Assembly (NCBI GenBank): GCA_018350325.1
Contig: JAEVLN010000067.1
Location: forward strand, 1 to 64,000
Reading direction: 5' to 3'
Source of the DNA: Globodera rostochiensis
Lineage: Eukaryota; Nematoda; Chromadorea; Rhabditida; Heteroderidae
Length of the DNA: 64,000 nt
How positions within the stretch are numbered: the stretch's first letter is position 1; every line of letters starts with the position of its first letter. A program made the position numbers and the translations under genes. Below the pieces are notes generated by a model. The model searched no databases and had not been told where the DNA came from. It saw nothing but the letters and a program-made list of their open reading frames with translations. Shown piece by piece: positions 11,716-22,327 of the stretch.

Positions 11716-13009
11716 TAAACGGAGGCTTTCTAGTGCACCGAGGTGCCAAACGCAGAGTCCGCCGAGACGACGTACTAAATAAATAAAATTAACAAATTAT
11801 TTTTTTTAAATTTTACTTTAATTATTAAAACTTGAAAATGAATCGCTTAGCCCAACAATAATAAATATCAATTTTTTTTAAAAGCTTCCATTTTTAAATT
11901 TAATGTAAACGATTATTGAATTAAATACTTGATTCATATTTAAAGATATAGTACTTCACTTTTTCACATAATGACAAATTTTATTTTTAGTTTGGTGTGA
12001 TAAACACATAAAACACTGAAGTCCCAGAATTTTTTATCAAATTATCACATATTCAGTTTTGTTTTCTATGTTTGGTTTGTTCAATGTAACAATTTTTCGT
12101 TTATGTACAAATTTATTTTAGCTCTTTTTCACATGTCTTTTTGTAAAGCGTATAAGCTTTACTTAAAATAAGAGGCGGTAAATTTGATAATTTAATAAAA
12201 ATGTATGCATAATTTTAACAAATTTTCGGAAATTTTATCATTTCGTATCTGTAATATCGTTATTATAAAGAATTTGATCAAAACCAATTTAATGTTGCCT
12301 TTTTATTTTTGATTTTTGCTGCCTCAAAATTTCGTTTTGTTAAACAAAATTTTTGTATTGCTTTTTTATTAAAAAATTTTAATACAGCATTAGCTCCATT
12401 TTGTCATAAATGTTGTAATTTTTGTTTTTGGTTCAAGTTTAAAAAATAAATTTGTCAATGAAAAAAAGTGTTTAAAATTTGTAATTATTCCCGCGGAATC
12501 TTCTCATAGAAAATATTACCGTTATATAAAATGTGTAATGTTTATGTATAAATTTTGATGATTTAGGTACAAATACAGTTTGTTTTAATATTAATATATT
12601 TACAATTCTTGGTATTGTGTTTTTTACAGTTAATTAATTTTGCTAATTTATTCCATCAGAAATTAATAAAATTTTTCAATACATAACATTGAATGTTTCC
12701 TTTTGTTTGCTTTGACGCAATAATATTTTGTTACTAATTCGGTAAAAATAATTTCGATACCCCCCTTTTTTTATGTTTTTATTTTGTTTTTGTATTTGAA
12801 TTGTGTGGTTTATCTCAAGAAAAGTTTTTTTGTTTTTATTTCATCATATTAATTTATATTTAAGTTTTAGTTTTGGCTTTAAATAAATTTTAAAACTTAA
12901 GATTTATCCATAAATTTTAAATGAATAAAATTAAATAAACTTATATAGAGTAGAGTTTGTTAATTGATATAAGCTGAAATGTGGAAAATTTTGCCAGTCT
13001 TTGTAAATT

Positions 13010-13092
13010 AAATTTACTGATTTTTACCGTTACCCGGTTTTTACCGGTTGCGACTAAAAAGCGACCGGTAAGGATAAACCGGTAAATTTACA
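13010..13092. repeat. Short element of ACCGGTA words
   Basis: ACCGGT, CCGGTT, GACCGGTA and AACCGGTAAA recur within 80 bp, giving a self-complementary GC-rich patch in T-rich DNA. Likely a remnant of a short transposon. Confidence 0.4.
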
Positions 13093-13703
13093 TTTTTTGT
13101 AATTTTAGCCTTTTTAATTTTTGTTAAACAAATAGTTTTATTTGCTATACTTCTATTGCATTAATATTAGCATAAAAACATTTAGGATATTTTCTAGAGC
13201 TTAAATGGTAATAAATAACCAGTAAATTACCTTTGTAAAACATCATAAGTGGCAATGTTTCATTTAAGTCACAATACGACAACAGAATCAGATTAAAATT
13301 AATTAAAACAAAAATTTTAAACCGCATTTTGGAAAACTAAAAGCGCTATTAAATATTTTAGAAAATTTCTTAACAAATATTGTAAGACTATTTTAGTGCA
13401 AATAATAGCAAAAATTCATTTAATATTTTTTATTATATTTATTAATTTTGTTTAATTTTAACTTAGAAATCCTTCAATTACAATAATACAAAATAACTTA
13501 AAACAGAAAAGAAATACAGGTATTGATTGATACTAACAATCATTCCGGGTATAACACGGGACGATTACTACAATAGTTTTGTAAAAACCTCAGGGAGATT
13601 ATATAACCAAAAAAATAGAATATTTTTTAACAATATTTAAATATGCCACTTTCCTCATGTTTTTTCTTGGCATTGATCATAACGACACCAAATTTACTGC
13701 AGG

Positions 13704-14175
13704 TGCGTTGATGTCCAAATTACTCTAGCCGCCTGACTCTCTCTTTTTAGAACACTATTTTTTCAAACAAACAAAAAATGTTAACTAATTAAACTAAAAC
13801 AATTTTTAGATGGGGTGCGTTGATTTCCAAATTACTATACTCTAACCGACTGACTCTCTCTTTTTAGCAAACTATTTGTTCAAAAATAAAATGTTCAAAA
13901 AAGTAAACTAAAACAATTTTTAGATGGGGTGCGTTGATTTCCAAATTACTCTCGCCGCCTGACTCTCTCTTTTTAGCACACTATTTCTTCAAAAAATAAA
14001 ATGTTCAAAAAAGTAACTAAAAAATTATTAGATGGGGTGCGTTGATGTTCAAATTACTCTCGCCGTCTGACTCTCTCTTTTAAGCACACTATTTGTCCAA
14101 ATAATAAAATGTTCATGAAATAAACTAAAACAATTTTTAGATGGGATGCGATGATGTCTAAATTACTCTCTCCGT
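13704..14175 (-). repeat. 108-bp minisatellite array 2, inverted
   Basis: About four diverged units of the same family in reverse orientation, with GATGGGGTGCGTTGAT near 13809, 13923, 14031 and 14140. Confidence 0.88.
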
Positions 14176-14179
14176 CTTG

Positions 14180-14305
14180 AAGCAATTGTTAGATTTGTTC
14201 AGCTTTTTATCGTAATAGTACCTATTTTCTTTATATATCTTAAACTAGAACCTTAAAATGTTATGCTGTTGGTTATTCGCCCGTTTAATTGGATTTGTTT
14301 TTTTT
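14180..14305 (-). repeat. Direct copy of 30159-30275
   Basis: Shared end AATGTTATGCTGTTGGTTAT followed by TCGCCCGTTT. Both lie in T-rich blocks. Confidence 0.75.
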
Positions 14306-14679
14306 TAGACTTTTTCTAGATTTTTGCTCATAGTTTATCTGACGGCACGGTTAAACAGCATGAAGGGTAAGGTAAAACAAATTTTTCAAAATTTTTATTA
14401 TTTTTAAAGTGTTGATTTTTATTTGTTATATACTTTAAATTTTATTTTTAACGGTTAAACAGCAAGAAGGGATGAATTAAGGTAAAACAAATTTTTCAAA
14501 ATTTTAAACTTTAAGTGTTGATTTTTATTTGTTATACATATATTTAAAGTTTTATTTATGGTTTTAATTTTAAAATATAATTTGTCGCTATTAATTATAT
14601 ATTTTTTAAATCACCGTTACTCAACCATCTAAAAAAAGGGTTGCGATTACGACACCGCCCGCATTTATTGCAAACTTAC

Positions 14680-14799
14680 TTAGTCACACAAAACTCTCGT
14701 TAATACTTCCTCCCACATAGGTTTGACCTTTTTGAAATATTTTGATTGGATGGAGTATTTAAATAAGTAAGTAGATCCTGCTATAAAGCAATTTTTTAG
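14680..14799 (-). CDS. Coding-like island next to a GTAAGT
   Basis: 39 codons open: YSIQSKYFKKVKPMWEEVLT then RVLCD, TAA, followed at once by GTAAGT on the same strand. A consensus 5' splice site at the edge of the island supports an exon, although the in-frame TAA just before it is unexpected. Further downstream on - a Cys-rich reading CNKCGRCRN occurs. Confidence 0.35.
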   Translation of the reverse strand, partial: LKNCFIAGSTYLFKYSIQSKYFKKVKPMWEEVLTRVLCD

Positions 14800-14925
14800 T
14801 TAATTTGTTTATTTTTTTTTTTATAAATAAATTATCATTACAATAATTTTTATTAAAATACAGTTTTCCGTTCTAAGAACTTTTAAATTGTTTGTTGGAA
14901 ATCATAATGTATTGTAATGTTTTTA

Positions 14926-15063
14926 TTATTTAAAAGCCCTTACTATAAAATACGGCGCCCGCAAGGGCAATTCATTGCAGTTGAGCTCAAATCCTTCCGT
15001 AGATGGTGAGCAGCAGTCCATGTTGAATACGCATAATTGCTCGTCCTTATCTTTTGTCTTAAA
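14926..15063 (-). CDS. Cys-containing coding-like island, duplicated at 19625
   Basis: 45 codons: KDKDEQLCVFNMDCCSPSTE then GFELNCNELPLRAPYFI, followed by GTAAGG, a donor-like sequence. Four cysteines lie within about 25 residues. The inverted copy at 19625-19745 lacks 23 bp in the middle, so the two copies cannot both keep the frame. Unrecognised. Confidence 0.35.
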   Translation of the reverse strand, partial: FKTKDKDEQLCVFNMDCCSPSTEGFELNCNELPLRAPYFIVRAFK

Positions 15064-15580
15064 TTATTTTTTTAGCTTTACATTTTTGACTATTTTTATT
15101 TATGTCTGTTTGTTCATTGCTGTTGTTATTTTCGATAAAATTTTTCTAAATATCTACTATTAATTTGGCATTATTATTTTATATTTAGATATTTTTGTAA
15201 ATTTGTATTACTATTTATAATAGCACAGTTATTTTACTATCTTTAGCATGCCAACCGCATCGAATAAACAATGATGTCGAATAAATTTGTGGAAATGGGT
15301 CTTTTATTAGATAATTTTAAACCATTTTACTTAAATGTCTTTACTTTTTCTAAACAATAGAATTTGCGAAATATTATTTTTATTTAAAATTTGCATCGAG
15401 TTTTATTTATTTGTATTCATTTAGTTTATTTTCGGCCGCAAAACATGTAATTTATCGCACTTCTTTGATCATTGCATTTAGTCCATTTTACTTATACAAT
15501 AAATAAACTATTTTTGATTTTAGGTGTTTTTCTTTTTATTTTTGTCTTTTGAATTTTTTTACGTGACAAGAAGTCCCATC
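14930..15580 (+). repeat. Left arm of a 650-bp inverted repeat
   Basis: Pairs with 19128-19760. The GC-rich core, the CGGCCGCAAAACA-type segment and the ACGTGACAAGAAGTCCCAT end are all recognisable in the other arm. Indels, including 23 bp in the core, show that it is not recent. Confidence 0.85.
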
Positions 15581-17792
15581 TTGAGTTTTGTGCATCTCAA
15601 GATTTATATTTTTATTGAATTATGAGATATTTCAACAATAAAGTTGCCTTTTATGTTTAAATAAATATGACAAAAAAACTCTTTCAGTTTTATCTGCGTA
15701 TGTCTTTTTTTAAAAGTAACACAATTAATTATTACTATGAAATTTTGTAAGCGGAAGTTTTAAATAATAATTAACCAATTTAAGTTTGATTGTGTTTTCG
15801 TCGGGCGGATTAATTAATAAGGTAAAAAGACTCGCTTTTGTTTTCATAACATTTTTTTGTTTATTTTCTTAGTGTTTAGATTATGTTTGATTTTTAATTT
15901 TCATTGATACTTTGAATTTTAACTTTATTAACATAAATATCCTTAATAACTGTTGAATTTTTATTAACTGAGTCAAAGAACGATTGAGCCAATTTCCCTT
16001 TTATTTCTAATTTAATTTACCGATTAATTAAAATTTTAAAATTAAAATTGTTTTTTCAATTCTTACATTTTATTACTAAAAATGTTTTAAAACGATCAAA
16101 TTGTAGGTATTAATTAAAAATTATTGTTTAAGATTAATTCAGACAATTCTTGTTAGTTGTAAAGTTATTTTCATTATATATCCATATTTGTATATTTAAA
16201 TACTGGGCCTTGTCAAATTGAAAAATGCCTCAAAGGCATTAAATTTAAAATAATAAAAATACACAATGTCGAATGCATGATTCAGACTTATATTTTCGTT
16301 TTTCATTTATTCTGTCCTTTGCCTGTGTATATTTTATTCCATCGTTCGTCTTGCTCATGCAGCGATTTTATAGTCGAAACGGATTAATTCACCATTAATT
16401 CGTAAAGAGATGAATTTTAATTTATTAGTTTTGTGATAATCTCTAACGGTATAATTTTTAAAAGATAAATTAAATCGAAAATTTTTTCAACTTTTTTTTT
16501 GTTGTGCATTCTAGCACGAAAAAAGAATTTTAAGAGTACCTTTTTCTTTTTATTGGCTTTTTTTACCCTTTATAATAAAATATTTATTTAAAATTATGGA
16601 ATAGAACTTATAAATAATTTAAAACTCTAATTAAAATTAAGAAACTGCCAAAAATGTGGTACAAGATAAGCAAAAAAAATGAGGCGTAAAAAGCAAACAT
16701 TCCCGCGATTGCACAACCCAATAAAAATTAGCTTATCCAAAAACGTATAATAAAGAAGTGTGAAAAAACAAAGGCTAATTGTGCGTCTGCACTGTGCAAT
16801 GGAATTTTTCCAGATTCGCACATTGCAAAACGAAAAGTACATTAAATTTAAATCTTCTATTTTAGAAAAGTAAAATAATCGTTTATAAATTTTTTGGATG
16901 CGCAGGGTGTCAATTTGACCTATTTTTGCTGGAATTTGCCATATCTACGCTTGCCATAATTTTGCCAAGACCTTGTAAAAAGTTCTTATTTCTGAGTTAA
17001 AAATGTGAATTTCCCAATAGGGTTCCTTGATCTTCAAAAATTTGGCTGCGCCTAACGGCATCGCCAACCCACCTAAATTGATTTTTCTTGACTCTGCGTC
17101 GACGAAAAATTTGATGGGCATTAAAAAAAGCAGCCCACAAAGCAATGAATTTCAAAACAAAGGTTTTGGTCATTTTTTAGTTTATTTTTTTAATTTTTTC
17201 TTTGATTTCCGTTAGTTTGATTCAAATATGTTATTTTTCATTTCCTAATTTCTTGAAGGTCCAGTGTTATGTTTTATAATGAAAAAACATAATACATTTT
17301 TTTTGAGTATTTTGATTTCTATGTTAATTTAAAATTTTAATGCTTCGAATAGCTAGTATATTTATAGTAAAAAACATCTTTTAAACTTTAAAATTGTTAA
17401 AAAAATCTATATCAAATTTTAACAATTCATTTTATCTTTTTTAAAGCGTTTATATTTAGACATTTGTATTCGAATTTGTTTTGGTTTGATTTTAGTGGCC
17501 GACCATTTTAAAATTATATAATAATAAATAACATTGTGAAAATATTTTAAGGTTCTGTAAATTGTTTTATTTTTTTAATATAATTGGGTTTATAAAGTAT
17601 TTTCAAGTCGTTTGTAATTAAAATTTTATATTTATTCATATTTCTTTTTTACTTATTCTTGATTTATAAGTAAAAATAGCATTAAGTTTTTTGTTTAGCC
17701 GAATGAACAAAGTGTTAGTTTTCATATATGATTATAATTAATAATGTCGACTTTTTTAGTTTCATTTAAAACCATTTGAATAAATACTATGT

Positions 17793-17793
17793 N
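17793..17793. other. Single ambiguous base at a skew switch
   Basis: One N interrupts the sequence exactly where base skew changes from T-rich to A-rich. It may mark a polished join or an unresolved base. It is relevant to whether the two flanks are truly adjacent. Confidence 0.9.
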
Positions 17794-17884
17794 AAAAACC
17801 TATAAATAAATTTAATCAACATAACATTTAACAAATTGTAGAATTATAATTTTTAGCAATATGTCAAATGATATTTCTTAACGA

Positions 17885-18070
17885 TTACGACAATAGTTTC
17901 GGAGGCTTATGTATGTCATTTGAATTTCTACCCGTCGTTGGCAAACGTTGGAGGTGATCATTAGTCATTGGGAATTTGTAAGCATCACCGGATGCTTGAT
18001 GAGGCCACTCTGACATAGATGGTAAAGAAAAAGGCATTTTTGACTCAGACATGCAAACCCATACAACCAA
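17885..18070 (-). CDS. Coding-like island, strand uncertain
   Basis: The - frame is open for 61 codons with ATG (SMSEWPHQASGDAYKFPMTN then DHLQRLPTTGRNSND). The + strand is also open in part and shares the word ATGCTTGATGAGGCCACT with the island at 61078, which reads well on +. That sharing favours + as the sense strand, with the - frame fortuitous. Both are reported because I cannot decide. Confidence 0.3.
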   Translation of the reverse strand: MVVWVCMSESKMPFSLPSMSEWPHQASGDAYKFPMTNDHLQRLPTTGRNSNDIHKPPKLLS

Positions 18071-18729
18071 ATTGGATACAAATGCATTATAGAAATCGAT
18101 AAATTATATTTGCCATAAGACATCATCTAACCTATGATTTAAAAAAAAACAGAGAAAAGGTGTTCTAGGGGGTATTCGGGGGCGTAGAATCTGAATCTGA
18201 TTTCCTTTTCATCCAATTTCGAACCCCGGACTTGATTTGAATAAATTTTTCAGAAATTGTAATGTTTTATCAATTTATAAGTTTATTTTAAGATTTTCAA
18301 TTGTATTTCAAAAGTAAATATTTAAAACTAGGTATAAATTGTTTTTTTGACAATAAAATATAATTTTAACAAAATGCTAAAATTATAAAACTAAACAGCT
18401 AAGAGAAACTCATGCGATATAAAGCCTTTATGCCTATGTAGTGAAAACCAATTAGAATAAATATGAATGGCAATAACCAAATTAAAACATTCCGATTAGA
18501 AAAAAATTAACCCGGAAATCAGTGCCTAGCAATATTGTACTTTTAAATTTTAAATTAAAAAGTTATTATTTAAAATTTATCCATTCCTGTTCTAAAATTA
18601 TTTTGAAATTTTTTTGCTTATTACGTTGATTTGAATAGTTTAGCGTCAATGAAACAAAACAGGGTTTACAAATTTAAAACCCAATTTTGAATAGGAAAGA
18701 ATAAAAAATGGTAAAACAAGTATTTTTAG

Positions 18730-19035
18730 TTGGATATTAGCTGTTGTAATTTGAATATAATAACTAAAAATAATACAATCGATTTGTTTTTTAATTATTT
18801 ATTAACGTTTATAGATCATTCTCATAAGCCTAAAATCTCTATTTACAACCTCACGAAAACATGCCCAAACAAAGCGATTGATGGCCAAAATAAAATTTGC
18901 ATAAATTTTATGCTTTTGAGCATGTCAGCTATACAGAAACACAAAATTGCCCAATACTCTGAAATTGTAAAAGATGAAAAGGCGGGTGCTGAAGCGCAAT
19001 ATTCGATAAAAAAAAATTTTATTTTCAACATATAA
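18730..19035 (+). CDS. Longest + open frame of block 3, unrecognised
   Basis: 101 codons beginning TTG. The better half is KTCPNKAIDGQNKICINFML then MSAIQKHKIAQYSEIVKDEK. Hydrophilic C-terminal half; the N-terminal half is AT-rich and may be intronic. The opposite strand is open over 62 codons. No domain recognised. Confidence 0.35.
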   Translation: MDISCCNLNIITKNNTIDLFFNYLLTFIDHSHKPKISIYNLTKTCPNKAIDGQNKICINFMLLSMSAIQKHKIAQYSEIVKDEKAGAEAQYSIKKNFIFNI

Positions 19036-19127
19036 TTTATAGCTGTTAAAAACTTATTAATATCGAATAAATAATTTTATTAGAATTTAATATACAACGG
19101 TTATTGTGAAAATATTTGATAATACAG

Positions 19128-19760
19128 TATGGGACTTCTTGACACGTAAAAAAATTCAAAAGACAAAAATAAAAAGAATAACAACAATTAATATTCCCTA
19201 AAATCAAAAATAGGTTATTTATAAGTAAAATGGACTAAATGCTATGACCAAAGAAGTGCGAAAAATTACATTTGTTTTGCGGCCGAAAATAAATACAAAT
19301 AAATAAAACTCGATGAAAATTTAAATTCGCAAATTCTATTGTTTAGAAAAAGTAAAGTCATTTAAGTAAAATTATTCAAAATTATCCAATAAAAGGCCCT
19401 TTTCCAAAAACTTATTCAACAAAAAATATAAAAATGTTTAGTTTTTAAAGTCATTGCTTATTCGGTTGCGGTTGGCATGCTATACATAGTAAATAACTGT
19501 GCTAATATAAACTGTAATACAAATTCATAAAATATCTAAATATGAATAATAATGCCGAGTTAATAGTAGATATTTAGAAAAATTTTATCGAAAATAACAA
19601 CAGCAATGAACAAAAAGACATTTTAAAGCTAAAAAAATGATATAAGACAAAAGATAAGGACGATCAATTTCGCACCATCTACCGAAGGTTTTGAGCTCGG
19701 CTGCAATGAATTGCCCATGCGGACAGCATGATTTCAATAAACAATTTAAAAGTTCCTAGA
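19128..19760 (-). repeat. Right arm of the inverted repeat
   Basis: See 14930-15580. The arms are separated by about 3.5 kb that includes the N at 17793. Confidence 0.85.
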
Positions 19761-20250
19761 CGGAAAACTGTTTTCAAATTATTTTAATAAGAATTATTGT
19801 ATGCTAATTTTTAATATAAATTTAAAAAATGTACAAATTAAATTGGATTAAATTTATAACAATAATACATAAATAATAGGAATAGCATTTAATTAAGTGT
19901 AGATGTAAAGCACTTCGGATTGATTATGAAAGAATGATACAATTTGAACTAACCTAAACCAACCATAAATAAAAAACATATTTTGAATCCTAAGAGAGTT
20001 ATTACAAATTCAATATTTGGATAAAAAGAAAACAATGCATTGAATAAATTATCTTTGCAATATCCAACTTAATTTTATCAATTTGTATGTTTATTTAAAA
20101 ACAATTTTGATTAAAGAATCCCAGTTTCCGGTAAGTTCAAATCAAATTTTTAATTTTATTTCTCTTGAAATAATTTTCTATATAACAAAGTTTTATAAAT
20201 TAGCATATAAATTAACAATGCCAACAACAACAGAGTTGAAATGGTTTTAA

Positions 20251-20376
20251 ATTGTATTAAATGATTTTGCCCAGGCGGCGGGATGGCCGAGCAAACATGC
20301 TTTGGCGTCAATGTTGTCGGATATTTATTGGCCTAAGGCACGACGCATGAAATATTTGCTACTAAGGAAATGCTAA
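20251..20376 (+). CDS. Coding-like island, unrecognised
   Basis: 41 codons between two TAA: AQAAGWPSKHALASMLSDIY then WPKARRMKYLLLRKC. Balanced composition with Trp, Met and Arg, unlike the AT-rich flanks. A donor-like CCG/GTAAGT lies 120 bp upstream at 20130. Function unknown. Confidence 0.35.
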   Translation: MVLNDFAQAAGWPSKHALASMLSDIYWPKARRMKYLLLRKC

Positions 20377-20734
20377 ATTCATTAAATGTAAAAAAATTGA
20401 TTAGTTAAATACATATAGTTTTTACAACAAAAAAAATGCAATCCTTAAATTAATGGAAAGTAAGAAATACAAAAATTACAATTATTTAAGTACACTATTT
20501 TCAATTAAAATAAAAGTCGAAAGCCATTATATACCCGTTTGTAAGAATACTAATTATAAAGACTTAATAATGTTAGTGAACCTTTTAGAAATAAAACAAA
20601 ATTAAATAATATGTTAGTTATAATCCGAGTTTTCTAAGAAAAACTATAAAGAAATTTACACAAAAATATTGAATACATTAATACATTACAATTCCTAAGC
20701 CATTTAAACAAAATTATCTAATAGATTACTGTGA

Positions 20735-21815
20735 GATTCTGACTCTCTCTTTTTATTTCTTCAAAAAAAAAATGTAAAAGTAACTAAAAAATTATTAGAT
20801 AAATTTTTTTTCATATATGGGTCTTGCTCCTCATCTCCAATCACACTGTAGTCCTTACTATAAACACTCTTACAATCCAAAGTTTTGTAAGTTAAAATTG
20901 CCTGCCGTTTTCTTACATTTTATTTATTTATTTTTTTATCTTTATATAAGCGACCCGTTTAATTCGTTTCTGCTAATGCCAACGTTGTTAGAATTGATAA
21001 GGAATATTTATTAGTATGTTATTTTTTTAAAAAACTGTGCGTTTTGCTAAATATTTAATTAGCAATTCGGCACCGGGCGGGGCCTTTTTCTTACTTAATT
21101 TTTAATAAGCATAATTTATGTATATTTCTAAATATTTTCACACTATTTCTTCAAAAAATAAAATGTTCAAAAAGTAACTAAAAAATTATTAGATGGGGTG
21201 CGTTGATGACCAAATTACTCTAATCGTCTGACTCTCTCTTTTTTAGCACAATATTTCTTCAAAAAATAAAATGTTAACTAAAAAATTATTTGATGGGGTG
21301 CCTTGATGACCAAATTACTCTAACCGTCTGACTCTCTCTTTTTATTTCTTCAAAAAATAAAATGTTCAAAAAAAAGTTAACTAAAAATTATTAGATGGGG
21401 TGCGTTGATGACCAAATTACTCTAAACGTCTGACTCTCTATTTTTAGCACACTATTTCTTCAAAAAATAAAATGTCCAAAAAAGTAACTAAAAAATTATT
21501 AGATGGGGTGCCTTGATGACCAAATTACTCTAACCGTCTGACTCTCTCTTTTTAGCACACTATTTCTTCAAAAAATAAAATGTCCAAAAAAGTAACTAAA
21601 AAATTATTAGATGGGGTGCCTTGATGACCAAATTACTCTAACCGTCTGACTCTCTCTTTTTAGCACACTATTTCTTCAAAAAATAAAATGTAAAAGTAAC
21701 TAAAAAATTATTAGATGGGGTGCGTTGATGACCAAATTACTCTAACCGTCTGACTCTCTCTTTTTATTTCTTCAAAAAATAAAATGTAAAAGTAACTAAA
21801 AAATTATTAGATAAA
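20735..21815 (-). repeat. 108-bp minisatellite array 3, inverted and interrupted
   Basis: A fragment at 20735-20806, then 21139-21815 with about six units, several truncated. It surrounds the duplicated 250-bp segment at 20817 and 21815. Units have shared shortened forms, indicating recent amplification within this array. Confidence 0.88.
20817..21065 (+). repeat. Near-identical 250-bp segment, copy 1
   Basis: Identical to 21815-22063 over at least 198 bases, at a spacing of 998 bp. Both copies follow a minisatellite fragment. Just downstream copy 1 lacks a short piece before the CGGCACC motif. A 65-codon open frame in it is T-rich and not convincing. Confidence 0.88.
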
Positions 21816-22063
21816 TGGGTCTTGCTCCTCATCTCCAATCACACTGTAGTCCTTACTATAAACACTCTTACAATCCAAAGTTTTGTAAGTTAAAATTGCC
21901 TGCCGTTTTCTTACATTTTATTTATTTATTTTTTTATCTTTATATAAGCGACCCGTTTAATTCGTTTCTGCTAATGCCAACGTTGTTAGAATTGATAAGG
22001 AATATTTATTAGTATGTTATTTTTTTAAAAAACTGGGCGTTTTGCTAAATATTTAATTAGCAA
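21815..22063 (+). repeat. Near-identical 250-bp segment, copy 2
   Basis: See 20817-21065. Followed by a longer GC-rich patch to 22230 containing CGGCACCGGGCGGGGG. Confidence 0.88.
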
Positions 22064-22299
22064 TTCATAAGTTATTGATATTCTATCGGCACCGGGCGGG
22101 GGCAAAACTTCGGGTATTTTGAGCATGAACTTCGTGCGAGGGTAACTTGTTGAAGTTTCGAGTAAAATAAACCCATAAAGATTGGATTTTTTAAGGGTGC
22201 TAACAAAATTTCCCAAAACCACAAACTTTACTTAACTGTTCGGGTTTGGAGAGAAGGAATTTAAGAAGAAATTTTTGCAAAAAATTCAAGTTTTTTATA

Positions 22300-22327
22300 A
22301 TTAATTGGGGGGAGGGGGGGGGGGGGG
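22300..22327. repeat. G-rich homopolymer tract
   Basis: GGGGGGAGGGGG and onward, followed by TGCCAATG. It resembles the G/C runs inside the repeats at 2388, 54727 and 63107. Confidence 0.7.

Larger units (their letters stand above)
1..11950 (+). other. Block 1: A-rich on + strand
   Basis: The + strand is strongly A over T, often with twice as many A as T. It holds the islands listed separately plus AT-rich DNA. Stretches 531-1068, 2751-4236, 4597-5560, 5800-6720, 7262-8559, 8671-9243 and 10994-11580 show only AT-rich sequence with short homopolymers and nothing I can name. Islands here mostly read on +. Confidence 0.8.
11951..17792 (-). other. Block 2: T-rich on + strand
   Basis: The skew reverses near 11950 without an assembly gap. 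From 11951 to 13703 there is only T-rich sequence, apart from the short 13020-13092 element. The region 15600-17790 is mostly T-rich with two moderately GC patches at 16627-16842 and 16945-17145. Those patches are open on more than one frame and I cannot assign them. Confidence 0.75.
17793..20730 (+). other. Block 3: A-rich on + strand, begins at an N
   Basis: The T-rich to A-rich change coincides with the single N at 17793. Besides the listed islands, 18165-18240 holds a GC-rich patch of unknown nature. The stretches 18241-18729, 19761-20250 and 20377-20730 show AT-rich DNA only. Confidence 0.75.

Noticed and set aside
18215..18240. B-box-like GGGGTTCGAAATT on - (18215-18228)
   Set aside because: No A box at the right distance and no tRNA-like pairing. 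Left unassigned.
20817..22012. 65-codon open frame present twice
   Set aside because: The frame is open because the segment is a recent non-coding duplication. The sequence is T-rich, with a Phe/Leu/Tyr-rich translation.
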